Shown here piece by piece: positions 1-5,971 of a stretch of DNA of 13,614 nucleotides. The stretch is from Bacteroidaceae bacterium (lineage in GTDB: Bacteria > Bacteroidota > Bacteroidia > Bacteroidales > Bacteroidaceae), in contig CAAGLF010000046.1 in the NCBI GenBank assembly GCA_900770705.1, positions 1 through 13,614 of the forward strand. Direction: 5' to 3'. How positions within the stretch are numbered: the first letter of the stretch is position 1; every line of letters begins with the position of its first letter. The notes below the pieces were generated by a model, which saw only the letters and a program-made list of their open reading frames with translations, did no database searches and was not told the origin of the DNA. The translations under genes were made by a program, and so were the position numbers.

Positions 1-1
1 C

Positions 2-367
2 CGCGGCGGTAGCCAAAGCAAGGGGTATCTCTATAGCGGCGGTAACACCATCGGCGATGTGGCCTGGTACGAGGATAATAGCAGCGGCAAGACGCACCCA
101 GTGGCCCAGAAGGCTCCCAACGAGTTGGGGCTCTACGATATGAGCGGCAATGTGAAGGAATGGTGCTCCGACTGGTATGGCTCCTACATGGCTTCGGACC
201 AGACGAACCCAACGGGGCCTGCATCGGGCTCTTACCGCGTGGTTCGTGGCGGCAGTTGGCGCATCGATGCCAGGAGCTGCCGCTCTGCCTTTCGCTACAG
301 GTACGAGCCCGGCTCCCGGTACTGCAGCCTCGGCCTGCGCCTGGCCTCAAGTTCTTCCCCAAAATAA
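2..367 (+). CDS. SUMF1 / formylglycine-generating-enzyme-like protein, C-terminal fragment
   Basis: The reading frame is open from base 2 to a TAA at 365-367, giving the last 121 residues; the start lies outside the window. The FGE-sulfatase (SUMF1) fold is shown by 'ELGLYDMSGNVKEWCSDWYG', then 'YRVVRGGSW', and the closing 'SLGLRLA', in the usual order and at the C-terminus. True oxygen-dependent FGEs carry a Cys pair after the GGS motif (CHRSYC in the human enzyme, recalled). Here 'GGSWRIDARSC' keeps only the second Cys and has Ile at the first, so conversion of sulfatase cysteine to formylglycine is unlikely. Bacteroidota encode many such domains in surface or gliding/secretion-type proteins and lipoproteins, which is the more probable role. 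The upstream domain and any signal peptide cannot be seen. Family is confident; function is unknown. Confidence 0.88.
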   Translation, partial: RGGSQSKGYLYSGGNTIGDVAWYEDNSSGKTHPVAQKAPNELGLYDMSGNVKEWCSDWYGSYMASDQTNPTGPASGSYRVVRGGSWRIDARSCRSAFRYRYEPGSRYCSLGLRLASSSSPK

Positions 368-395
368 AAAAGGGAAATGGCAGGAATCAACTCGT

Positions 396-465
396 AAGGC
401 GGCTACGGGCTTTGGCAACGGGGTAGCCCGTCAGGAGCACCCCGGCCAAAGCCTACAGCCGCCTT
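396..465 (+). terminator. Large composite hairpin downstream of the SUMF1 gene
   Basis: Arms AAGGCGGCT (396-404) and AGCCGCCTT (457-465) pair perfectly. Inside them GGCTTTGGC (408-416) pairs with GCCAAAGCC (445-453). The apical part also contains ACGGG/CCCGT. It begins 29 bases after the SUMF1 stop. There is no T-run directly after it on the plus strand, so it may be an RNA 3'-end stabilising structure rather than a classical intrinsic terminator. Confidence 0.5.
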
Positions 466-475
466 GCGCAAACGT

Positions 476-503
476 AAAAAAAGCGATCGTCCCGGGCGGT
501 CGC
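476..503 (-). terminator. Possible intrinsic terminator, minus strand
   Basis: GCGATCG (483-489) pairs with CGGTCGC (497-503) with one wobble. On the minus strand the stem is followed by seven Ts, the complement of the A-run at 476-482, as in an intrinsic terminator. It lies about 220 bases beyond the rng stop and could be a second stop signal for that transcript. Confidence 0.5.
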
Positions 504-623
504 AAAAACCAGAATAGGAAATATGCAAATCAAACTGTTTATCCTTTCTGCTGCGGCGTCAGCCAGAGAAAGCTAAATAGGCGGAATATGTATGACGGAC
601 TCTCGGCGGAAAGAGTCAATAAG

Positions 624-664
624 AAGGCGGCTTGCACCCTACAGTGTTGGGAGCAAGCCGCCTT
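624..664 (-). terminator. Hairpin downstream of rng, likely terminator
   Basis: A perfect 12-bp stem AAGGCGGCTTGC (624-635) / GCAAGCCGCCTT (653-664) encloses a 17-base loop, 57 bases past the rng stop. On the minus strand it runs into CTTATTG, only weakly T-rich. Its arms share AAGGCGGCT with the hairpin at 396-465. Confidence 0.6.
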
Positions 665-720
665 TCGGTCGATGTGTGCTGCCTCTTCTTGACGGGCGGG
701 GCACAGCATTTGTGTGGAAT

Positions 721-2298
721 TCATTGCATTTCTCCGTTCTCCTTCATATCGATCTCCTCGCCCTTGTTGTCGTAGAAGATGTATTGGAGATAGGATAGCT
801 TCTGGTTGGGGATGATCCGTATGCCGAGGCTGTACTTCATTTGCCAGCGCCGCTTGATGGAGACGAGGCCTTGGTTGAGGTATGCAGCCACGAAGGGATG
901 AACGTGTAGTCGGAACTGTCGGATGTGTAGCTTCTCGGTCAGGGTGCGTATCTTGCCTTCCAGCGTGTCGGTGAAGAGGAGGCTGGACTTGATTTTGCCG
1001 GAGCCGCCACAAGTGGGGCAGGCTTCTTCGACATTGATGTCCATAGCCGGGCGTACGCGCTGGCGCGTGATTTGCATCAGGCCGAACTTGCTCAAGGGCA
1101 ATATGTTGTGGCGCGCCCTGTCTTTCTTCATGTTTTCCACCATCCGCTCGTAGAGCGTTTGCCGGTTCTCGGCCTTCTCCATATCTATGAAGTCGACCAC
1201 GATGATTCCGCCCATATCCCGGAGACGTAGCTGACGGGCGAGCTCGTCGGCAGCACCCAGGTTGACGTCGAGCGCATTGGTCTCTTGGCCATCGGGCGAC
1301 TTGGAGCGGTTGCCGCTGTTGACGTCTACGACGTGGAGCGCCTCGGTATGTTCGATGATGAGGTAGGCGCCGTGCTTGTAGGTGACGGTCCGGCCGAAAG
1401 AGCTTTTGATTTGTTTGGTGACGGAGAAATTGTCAAAAATGGGCACGCTGCCCGTATATATCTTGACAATATCGGCTCTTTCGGGGGCGATGAGCGTCAC
1501 GTAGTCGCGGATCTCGTTGTAGACGGCTACGTCGTTCACGTAGATATGCTCGTAGGAGGGATTGAATAGATCGCGGAGCATAGCTACGGTGCGGCTGGTC
1601 TCCTCGTGTGCCCATAGGGGACGCTTTTCCTTTGGCGAGTTGCTGATCTTCTGTATGGCGGCATTCCAGCGCGAGAGCAGGATTTTCAGTTCCTGGTCGA
1701 GCTCGGCCACCCTCTTTCCTTCGGCTACGGTGCGTATGATGACGCCGAAGCCTTTGGGCTTGATACTGTGTACCAGCTGCTTGAGGCGTGCTCTCTCTGC
1801 GTCGCTCTTGATTTTGGAGCTGACGGAGATCTTTTCGGTGAAAGGAATGAGTACCAGAAAACGCCCGGGGAAGGAAATCTCGCAGGTGAGGCGAGGCCCC
1901 TTGGTGTTGATGGGCTCCTTGACGATTTGTACCAATACCTCTTGTCCACTCTTGAGAGTGTTTTGTATACTTCCGTCCTTTTCGAGTTCGGGAGCATTGA
2001 GGCATTTTGTAGGTGAGAGGTTGGTCTTCCCGCTGTTGAGGAGTTCGAGAAATTTCTCTTGTGCGTGGAAACGCTCTCCTAAGTCGAGATAGTGGAGAAA
2101 GGCATCACGACTGTGTCCGACATTCACGAAGCAGGCATTGAGCCCCGGCATAATCTTGCGAACCTTTGCCAGATAGATGTTGCCGACGGAGAAGTGTTCG
2201 GCACGTCCCTCCTGCTGGAACTCCACGAGCCGCTTGTCTTCGAGCAGGGCTATGGAGATTTCCTTGGGCTGTACATCTACGATTACTTCGCTTGTCAT
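721..2298 (-). CDS. rng: Ribonuclease G (Rne/Rng family endoribonuclease)
   Basis: 525 residues, full length for the short RNase E/G form without the long RNase E tail. This cytoplasmic endonuclease cleaves single-stranded AU-rich RNA in rRNA maturation and mRNA decay. Domains: an N-terminal S1-type RNA-binding region at about residues 36-128 ('SVGNIYLAKVRKIMPGLNACFVNVG'), the 5'-sensor/RNase H-like middle, then the DNase I-like catalytic part. The two expected Mg-binding aspartates are D325 in 'VVDVNSGN' and D369 in 'VVDFIDM'. The zinc-link is C427-x-x-C430 in 'CPTCGGSG'. The ATG at 2296-2298 gives the standard family N-terminus (MTSEVIVDVQ). HU and the COX24-like gene lie upstream, but a hairpin at 2421-2481 separates them. 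I found no TAnnTTTG box in the 120 bases upstream, so rng may depend on readthrough. Confidence 0.95.
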   Translation of the reverse strand: MTSEVIVDVQPKEISIALLEDKRLVEFQQEGRAEHFSVGNIYLAKVRKIMPGLNACFVNVGHSRDAFLHYLDLGERFHAQEKFLELLNSGKTNLSPTKCLNAPELEKDGSIQNTLKSGQEVLVQIVKEPINTKGPRLTCEISFPGRFLVLIPFTEKISVSSKIKSDAERARLKQLVHSIKPKGFGVIIRTVAEGKRVAELDQELKILLSRWNAAIQKISNSPKEKRPLWAHEETSRTVAMLRDLFNPSYEHIYVNDVAVYNEIRDYVTLIAPERADIVKIYTGSVPIFDNFSVTKQIKSSFGRTVTYKHGAYLIIEHTEALHVVDVNSGNRSKSPDGQETNALDVNLGAADELARQLRLRDMGGIIVVDFIDMEKAENRQTLYERMVENMKKDRARHNILPLSKFGLMQITRQRVRPAMDINVEEACPTCGGSGKIKSSLLFTDTLEGKIRTLTEKLHIRQFRLHVHPFVAAYLNQGLVSIKRRWQMKYSLGIRIIPNQKLSYLQYIFYDNKGEEIDMKENGEMQ

Positions 2299-2420
2299 TC
2301 GTAACAGTAGTCTGATTTGCTGGTAGCGGAGTGCCGCCTTGGCTTACTCTTCCTTGGATGGATGATAAAGGATGGGGGTGTGCCGACGTGGCAACTCTGC
2401 TACGGATTAGTACTTAAAAT

Positions 2421-2481
2421 TAAGAACAAACCTGGGGATGGGCTTCAAATGTTTTTTCAGCGCTTTCCGGGTTTGTTCTTA
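2421..2481 (-). terminator. Long-stem hairpin between the COX24-like gene and rng
   Basis: TAAGAACAAACCTGG (2421-2435) pairs with CCGGGTTTGTTCTTA (2467-2481): 15 bp with one wobble and a 31-base loop. On the minus strand it lies 26 bases after the COX24-like stop and is followed by ATTTTAAG, modestly T-rich. It may terminate or attenuate transcription between the HU pair and rng, or be an RNA processing site. Confidence 0.5.
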
Positions 2482-2507
2482 GTTCCTTTTCCAGACGGAG
2501 CAAGGAT

Positions 2508-2597
2508 TTATTTGCTCTTATGTCTGTTCTTGCGCAGTCTTTTTTTGCGCTTGTGCGTAGACATCTTGTGTCTTTTTTTCTTTTTTCCGCTTGGCAT
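2508..2597 (-). CDS. AURKAIP1/COX24 (mS38-like) small ribosomal-type protein
   Basis: A 29-codon gene from ATG (2597-2595) to TAA (2510-2508). The protein starts MPSGKKKKRHKMSTHKRKKR and ends LRKNRHKSK, almost all Lys, Arg and His. This matches the pattern I recall for the tiny AURKAIP1/COX24-domain proteins of Bacteroidota ('SGKKRKRHKxxTHKRKKRxRKNRHK'), relatives of mitochondrial ribosomal protein mS38, which sits near the decoding region of the small subunit. By analogy it should be a ribosome-associated basic peptide; that role is inference. It begins 43 bases after the HU stop on the same strand and probably shares its transcript. It is short enough that automated gene calling may miss it. 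No competing frame here looks real. Confidence 0.85.
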   Translation of the reverse strand: MPSGKKKKRHKMSTHKRKKRLRKNRHKSK

Positions 2598-2640
2598 AGC
2601 TGTAGTGTATTAAGTTGGTGAATTTATTTGGAATTCTGTT

Positions 2641-2913
2641 TTATTTGATGTCCTGCATAAAGGTCTTTGCAGGCTTGAAGGCCGGTATGTTATGCTCGGG
2701 AATGATAATGGTGGTGTTCTTCGAGATATTGCGGGCGGTCTTCTGAGCGCGTTTTTTCAGGATGAAACTGCCGAATCCTCTCAGATATACGTTTTCTTCG
2801 TTGGCCAGCGATTCCTTTACGCTTTCCATAAAAGCTTCTACTGTGGTAAGGATTGTAGCCTTGTCGATGCCCGTCTTTTTGGAGATTTGGGTAACGATGT
2901 CTGCCTTAGTCAT
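2641..2913 (-). CDS. HU-family nucleoid DNA-binding protein
   Basis: 90 residues, the standard HU length. The N-terminal helices ('MTKADIVTQISKKTGIDKATILTTVEAFMESVKESL', given as its ends MTKADIV and MESVKESL) are followed by the signature 'VYLRGFGSFILKKRAQKTARN' region at about residues 42-62 and the DNA-binding arm. HU dimers bend and compact DNA in the nucleoid. In classical HU/IHF the arm carries RNPxTG, whose Pro63 intercalates into DNA. Here it reads 'RNISKNT', with Ile63 in that place; I recall this as common in Bacteroidales HU proteins. The ATG at 2911-2913 gives the family start MTKADI. A -7 box lies about 100 bases upstream (3015-3022), and the COX24-like gene follows. Confidence 0.93.
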   Translation of the reverse strand: MTKADIVTQISKKTGIDKATILTTVEAFMESVKESLANEENVYLRGFGSFILKKRAQKTARNISKNTTIIIPEHNIPAFKPAKTFMQDIK

Positions 2914-3014
2914 CTTTCTTGTAGTTTTATTAGTTGGTTGATTATGCTTCTTTCTGCATGCTGTCCGGGGTGGCTGTCAGTCTTTGAGAGGCTGCAGTTT
3001 TTCGAAAAGCGGTG

Positions 3015-3022
3015 CAAAGGTA
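3015..3022 (-). promoter_or_regulatory. Bacteroidota -7 promoter box for HU
   Basis: The minus strand reads TACCTTTG, a perfect match to TAnnTTTG, about 100 bases before the HU start in the rpiB-HU gap. The -33 region is not clearly TTTG-like, so strength is uncertain. It would give HU and the COX24-like gene their own transcript apart from tkt-rpiB. Confidence 0.6.
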
Positions 3023-3071
3023 TAATTTTCTCGTGAGTTGGAGAAATAATTCCCTGCGATTTTTTTGTTTG

Positions 3072-3509
3072 TCAGTCCTTTACGGGAATTTTTGCAATGC
3101 GGCGTAGGTGGCGGCCACCCTCGCATTCTGTCTGAATGAATTCGTCGAGAATGGCGCGGGCGGTGTCGGTCGTGATGTATCGTCCGGGCATTACAAGCAC
3201 GTTGGCGTCGTTGTGCAGACGGGTCATATGGGCAATCTCGGGTATCCAGCAGAGGGCAGCCCGCACATGTTGGTGCTTGTTGAGGGTCATAGAGATGCCT
3301 TCGCCGCTGCCGCAGATGGCTATGCCGCGCTCCACTTCTCCTTGCGCCATACCGTTGGCCAGGGCGTGGGCGTAGTCGGGATAGTCGCAACTGTCCTCGC
3401 TGTCTGTGCCATAGTCTTTGTAGGAGATTCCTCGTTCGTCGAGGTACTGGCGTACATATTGTTTCAAGGCAAAGCCGGCGTGGTCGCTGGCAAGTCCGAA
3501 TGCGATCAT
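3072..3509 (-). CDS. rpiB: Ribose-5-phosphate isomerase B
   Basis: 145 residues from ATG 3509-3507. The frame is open to an earlier ATG at 3548, but the extra 13 residues (MHLPLHIANTPEN) are not family-like, and MIAFGLASDHAGF is the standard RpiB N-terminus. It interconverts ribulose-5-phosphate and ribose-5-phosphate in the cytosol. Visible motifs are D9-H10 in 'SDHAG', C66 in 'AICGSGEGISMTLNK' (catalytic-base Cys and phosphate loop), H99-N100 in 'RLHNDANVLVMPGR', and the C-terminal 'GGRHLRRI'. It follows tkt on the same strand by about 107 bases (68 to the earlier start). That gap holds the AT palindrome ATTATATATAAT at 3590-3601 and no terminator, so one pentose-phosphate operon is likely. 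No clear hairpin follows its stop. Confidence 0.94.
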   Translation of the reverse strand: MIAFGLASDHAGFALKQYVRQYLDERGISYKDYGTDSEDSCDYPDYAHALANGMAQGEVERGIAICGSGEGISMTLNKHQHVRAALCWIPEIAHMTRLHNDANVLVMPGRYITTDTARAILDEFIQTECEGGRHLRRIAKIPVKD

Positions 3510-3616
3510 ATTTTCAGGCGTATTAGCAATGTGAAGGGGCAGGTGCATATCCTGACAACGGAACTGTATGCCGGGCTGTCCCTCTACACATTATATATAA
3601 TAGGAAATGAAGGAAA

Positions 3617-5638
3617 TCAGGCCTTGAGGAACTTCAAGACTTCCTGATAGATATTGCTGGGGGTGTAGCCCAATTTCTCGTCAAGCACGGTGTAGGGAGC
3701 GGAATAGCCAAAGCGGTCGAGACCGTAGACCATTCCGTTGCCACCTACGAGACCCTCGAATGTCACGGGCAGTCCGGCGGTCAGGGCAAATATCTTTGCC
3801 CCTTTGGGGAGCAGGGATTCCTGATAGTCGGCCGGCTGGCGACGGAAGAGTCCTTCGCTGGGGCAACTGACAACCCGTGCCTTGATACCATCGGCCTTCA
3901 GCAATTCGGCTGTCTCGCCCAGTGTGCTCACTTCCGAGCCACTGCCCACGAGGATTACATCGGGATTGTCTTCGGGAACTACGGGATAGGCACCGCGGCA
4001 TACCTGGGTGTAATCCGTTGCGGCGGGCAAGTCTTTTACGTTTTGCCGGCTGAAGATGAGCGCAGTCGGGGTTTGCGTGTTTTCCATAGCCATTCGCCAG
4101 CATTGGGTGGTGGCGTGAACGTCGCAGGGGCGGAACACGCGCACGGAGTCGCGCCCACTGTGGTTCTTTAGTTTCTCCATCAGGCGGATTTGTGCCTCTT
4201 GCTCCACAGGTTCGTGGGTGGGACCATCTTCTCCCACGCGGAAGGCGTCGTGCGTCCATACGAACTTGACGGGAAGTTCCATTAGAGCGGCCATACGGAT
4301 GGCAGGCTTCATATAGTCGGAGAAGACAAAGAAAGTGCCCATTGCCGTGATGATACCGCCGTGTAGCGTCATACCAATGCAGACGCAGGCCATAGTCAAT
4401 TCGGACACGCCGGCCTGCAGGAAGCCGCCACCGAAGTTGTCGCGGGTAATCTCAGTCGTGTGTTTCAGAAAGCCGTCCGTCTTGTCGGAGTTGCAGAGGT
4501 CGGCAGAGGAAACGATCATATTCTTCACACGCTCGGAGAGCAGGGACAGGCAGGCGGACGAACCGTTGCGGGTGGGGCCGTTGGGCTTCTGTTCGATGGT
4601 GTCCCAAGGAATCTCGGGCAGCCGGTTGGCAAACCAGTCGGCCAGTGCTGTTGCCTTGTCGGGGTTGGCAGCCGCCCAGGCTTGTTCCTCCTCGTGCAGG
4701 GCAGCCACCTGCTTGCGCAGTTCTTCGCGGCGCTGTGCGTAGAGTTGGCGGGTCTCTTCCCAGATGACGAAGGGGTCGTTCGGGTCACCGCCCAGGTTTT
4801 TCACCGTATTCAGGTAGGCGTCGCCGCCGAGGGGGGCGCCGTGCGTCTTGCAGTTGTGTTCATAGCTGGTGCCGTCGGCCTTGAGCGAACCTTTGCCCAT
4901 CACGCAGTGGCCGATGATCAATGTCGGACGGCTGGCTTCTTCGTTGGCCTTGCGGAGTGCCTGACGGATCTGTTCGCAATCGTTGCCGTCGATTTCGATG
5001 ACATTCCAGTTCCAGGCGCGGTACTTGGCACCCGTGTCTTCGCTGATTACGTCCTTTGTCTCGGTGGAGAGCTGGATTTCATTGGCATCGAAGAACATAA
5101 TGAGGTTGTCCAGTCCCAAATGTCCGGCCATACGGCCTGCACCTTGGGAAATCTCCTCCTGTACGCCGCCGTCGGAGATGTATGCATATATCTTTTCGCG
5201 CTTGAAGCCGGGATTGCCGGTACGGGCATACAGTGCTTTTGCGGCGATGGCGGCTCCCACGGCATAGGTGTGTCCCTGTCCGAGTGGTCCGCTCGTATTT
5301 TCGATGCCTCTTGCGAAGTTTACTTCGGGGTGTCCCGGCGTGGGAGAACCCCACTGACGGAATTGCTTCAGCTCGTCTATCGTGAAGCGGCCTATCAGGG
5401 CCAGCTGCGAGTAGAGCATAGGCGACATATGGCCGGGGTCGAGGAAGAAACGGTCGCGTGTCTCCCACGTAGGCTGATCGGGGTCATAGGTGAGAAATTC
5501 CGAATACAGCACATTGATAAAGTCCGCGCCGCCCATAGCACCGCCGGGATGGCCGGATTTGGCCTTTTCTACCATTGCGACAGAGAGAAGTCGTATGTTG
5601 TCTGCCGCTTTGCTCAGAAGTGTTGTAGAGTTCTCCAT
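3617..5638 (-). CDS. tkt: Transketolase
   Basis: 673 residues from ATG 5638-5636 (MENSTTLLSKAADNIRLL). The frame extends upstream to 5800, but those 54 residues are low-complexity translation of the leader and run to the promoter. The enzyme uses thiamine diphosphate to move two-carbon ketol units in the non-oxidative pentose-phosphate pathway. Motifs: H30 in 'KSGHPGG', H70 in 'DPGHMSPMLY', 'GPLGQGH' at 117-123, the cofactor loop 'YISDGGVQEEIS' at 153-164 ending near N186 ('FFDANEI'), 'THGAPLGG' at 265-272, the putative catalytic E413 in 'AGVSELTM', and 'RVGEDGPTHEPVEQ' at 467-480. The loop reads SDGG where textbook enzymes have GDG; I recall this as the Bacteroidota form. rpiB follows in the same operon. 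Confidence 0.95.
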   Translation of the reverse strand: MENSTTLLSKAADNIRLLSVAMVEKAKSGHPGGAMGGADFINVLYSEFLTYDPDQPTWETRDRFFLDPGHMSPMLYSQLALIGRFTIDELKQFRQWGSPTPGHPEVNFARGIENTSGPLGQGHTYAVGAAIAAKALYARTGNPGFKREKIYAYISDGGVQEEISQGAGRMAGHLGLDNLIMFFDANEIQLSTETKDVISEDTGAKYRAWNWNVIEIDGNDCEQIRQALRKANEEASRPTLIIGHCVMGKGSLKADGTSYEHNCKTHGAPLGGDAYLNTVKNLGGDPNDPFVIWEETRQLYAQRREELRKQVAALHEEEQAWAAANPDKATALADWFANRLPEIPWDTIEQKPNGPTRNGSSACLSLLSERVKNMIVSSADLCNSDKTDGFLKHTTEITRDNFGGGFLQAGVSELTMACVCIGMTLHGGIITAMGTFFVFSDYMKPAIRMAALMELPVKFVWTHDAFRVGEDGPTHEPVEQEAQIRLMEKLKNHSGRDSVRVFRPCDVHATTQCWRMAMENTQTPTALIFSRQNVKDLPAATDYTQVCRGAYPVVPEDNPDVILVGSGSEVSTLGETAELLKADGIKARVVSCPSEGLFRRQPADYQESLLPKGAKIFALTAGLPVTFEGLVGGNGMVYGLDRFGYSAPYTVLDEKLGYTPSNIYQEVLKFLKA

Positions 5639-5807
5639 TGTTTTTTGAAGTCTATGCTTTGTCGGGATAGTTGGTGGAGCTGTTGCCCATCCTCTTCCGC
5701 ATTCGCGCGGGCGGCGGTGTTGGCAAAGGGGGAGCCGCCGCCACTCCTTATTATTATATAAGGGTGGAAAGTGGAAGCATTTGGCCTGCAGTCCAGTCAT
5801 TTTCGCG
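5639..5807 (-). promoter_or_regulatory. Structured 5' leader of tkt
   Basis: About 165 bases separate the predicted tkt transcription start from its ATG. In transcript order there is a hairpin at 5767-5741 (CCAC and CCTTAT pairing with ATAAGG and GTGG, one bulged base, loop TATTAT). Next to it is a GC-rich hairpin with arms GGCGGCGG (5710-5717) and CCGCCGCC (5735-5742). The two share bases 5741-5742, so they abut and may compete at that point. I recognise no known riboswitch class. Translational or transcriptional control of tkt is possible but unproven. Confidence 0.45.
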
Positions 5808-5838
5808 CAAAAGTACTGCTTTTTCGCTGGTTAGCCAA
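5808..5838 (-). promoter_or_regulatory. Promoter for tkt-rpiB
   Basis: The minus strand has TTGG (5838-5835), 19 bases, then TACTTTTG (5815-5808). This matches the Bacteroidota primary-sigma promoter pattern (-33 TTTG/TTG, about 19-21 spacer, TAnnTTTG). It sits neatly between the upstream gene's terminator (5884-5913) and tkt. Confidence 0.75.
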
Positions 5839-5883
5839 GAAATGTATCTCCTTTTTCAGATTTATCTCCGCACAAACAACAAA

Positions 5884-5913
5884 CTTGGGACGCAACCTTT
5901 CTTGCGTCCCAAG
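5884..5913 (-). terminator. Terminator of the CotH-like gene
   Basis: A perfect 12-bp stem CTTGGGACGCAA (5884-5895) / TTGCGTCCCAAG (5902-5913) has a 6-base loop. On the minus strand it continues into TTTGTTGTTTGTG, a T-rich tail. It starts 58 bases past the stop of the secreted CotH-like protein. Confidence 0.8.
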
Positions 5914-5971
5914 CCTGCTGCAGTATTTTTGCTCCATTTCTCCCGGTGTTGCCTCCTGTGTGGAAAGGTAG

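Larger units (their letters stand above)
368..720. other. Intergenic gap with three strong hairpins, between convergent genes
   Basis: This 353-base stretch separates the plus-strand SUMF1 gene from the minus-strand rng gene, so both transcription units end here. It holds three inverted repeats, listed separately. It also has a 17-codon frame at 523-576 that begins like a signal peptide (MQIKLFILSAAASA) and stops at once, and one TCTCGGCGGAAA motif at 601-612 flanked by a short ACTCT/AGAGT stem. I see no convincing full gene here. Confidence 0.7.

Noticed and set aside
2317..2613. 98-codon plus-strand frame between rng and HU
   Set aside because: Its Leu/Phe-rich sequence is the antisense of the Lys/Arg-rich COX24-like gene and of the terminator stem.
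4460..5761. A 433-codon plus-strand frame across tkt
   Set aside because: Antisense shadow of transketolase, whose motifs are unmistakable on the minus strand.
5639..5800. 54-residue N-terminal extension of transketolase
   Set aside because: It is unlike the family, covers the leader hairpins, and would begin only a few bases after the predicted transcription start.
5924..5931. Plus-strand TATTTTTG box just after the terminator hairpin
   Set aside because: The would-be -33 element lies inside the terminator stem, and no plus-strand gene follows.
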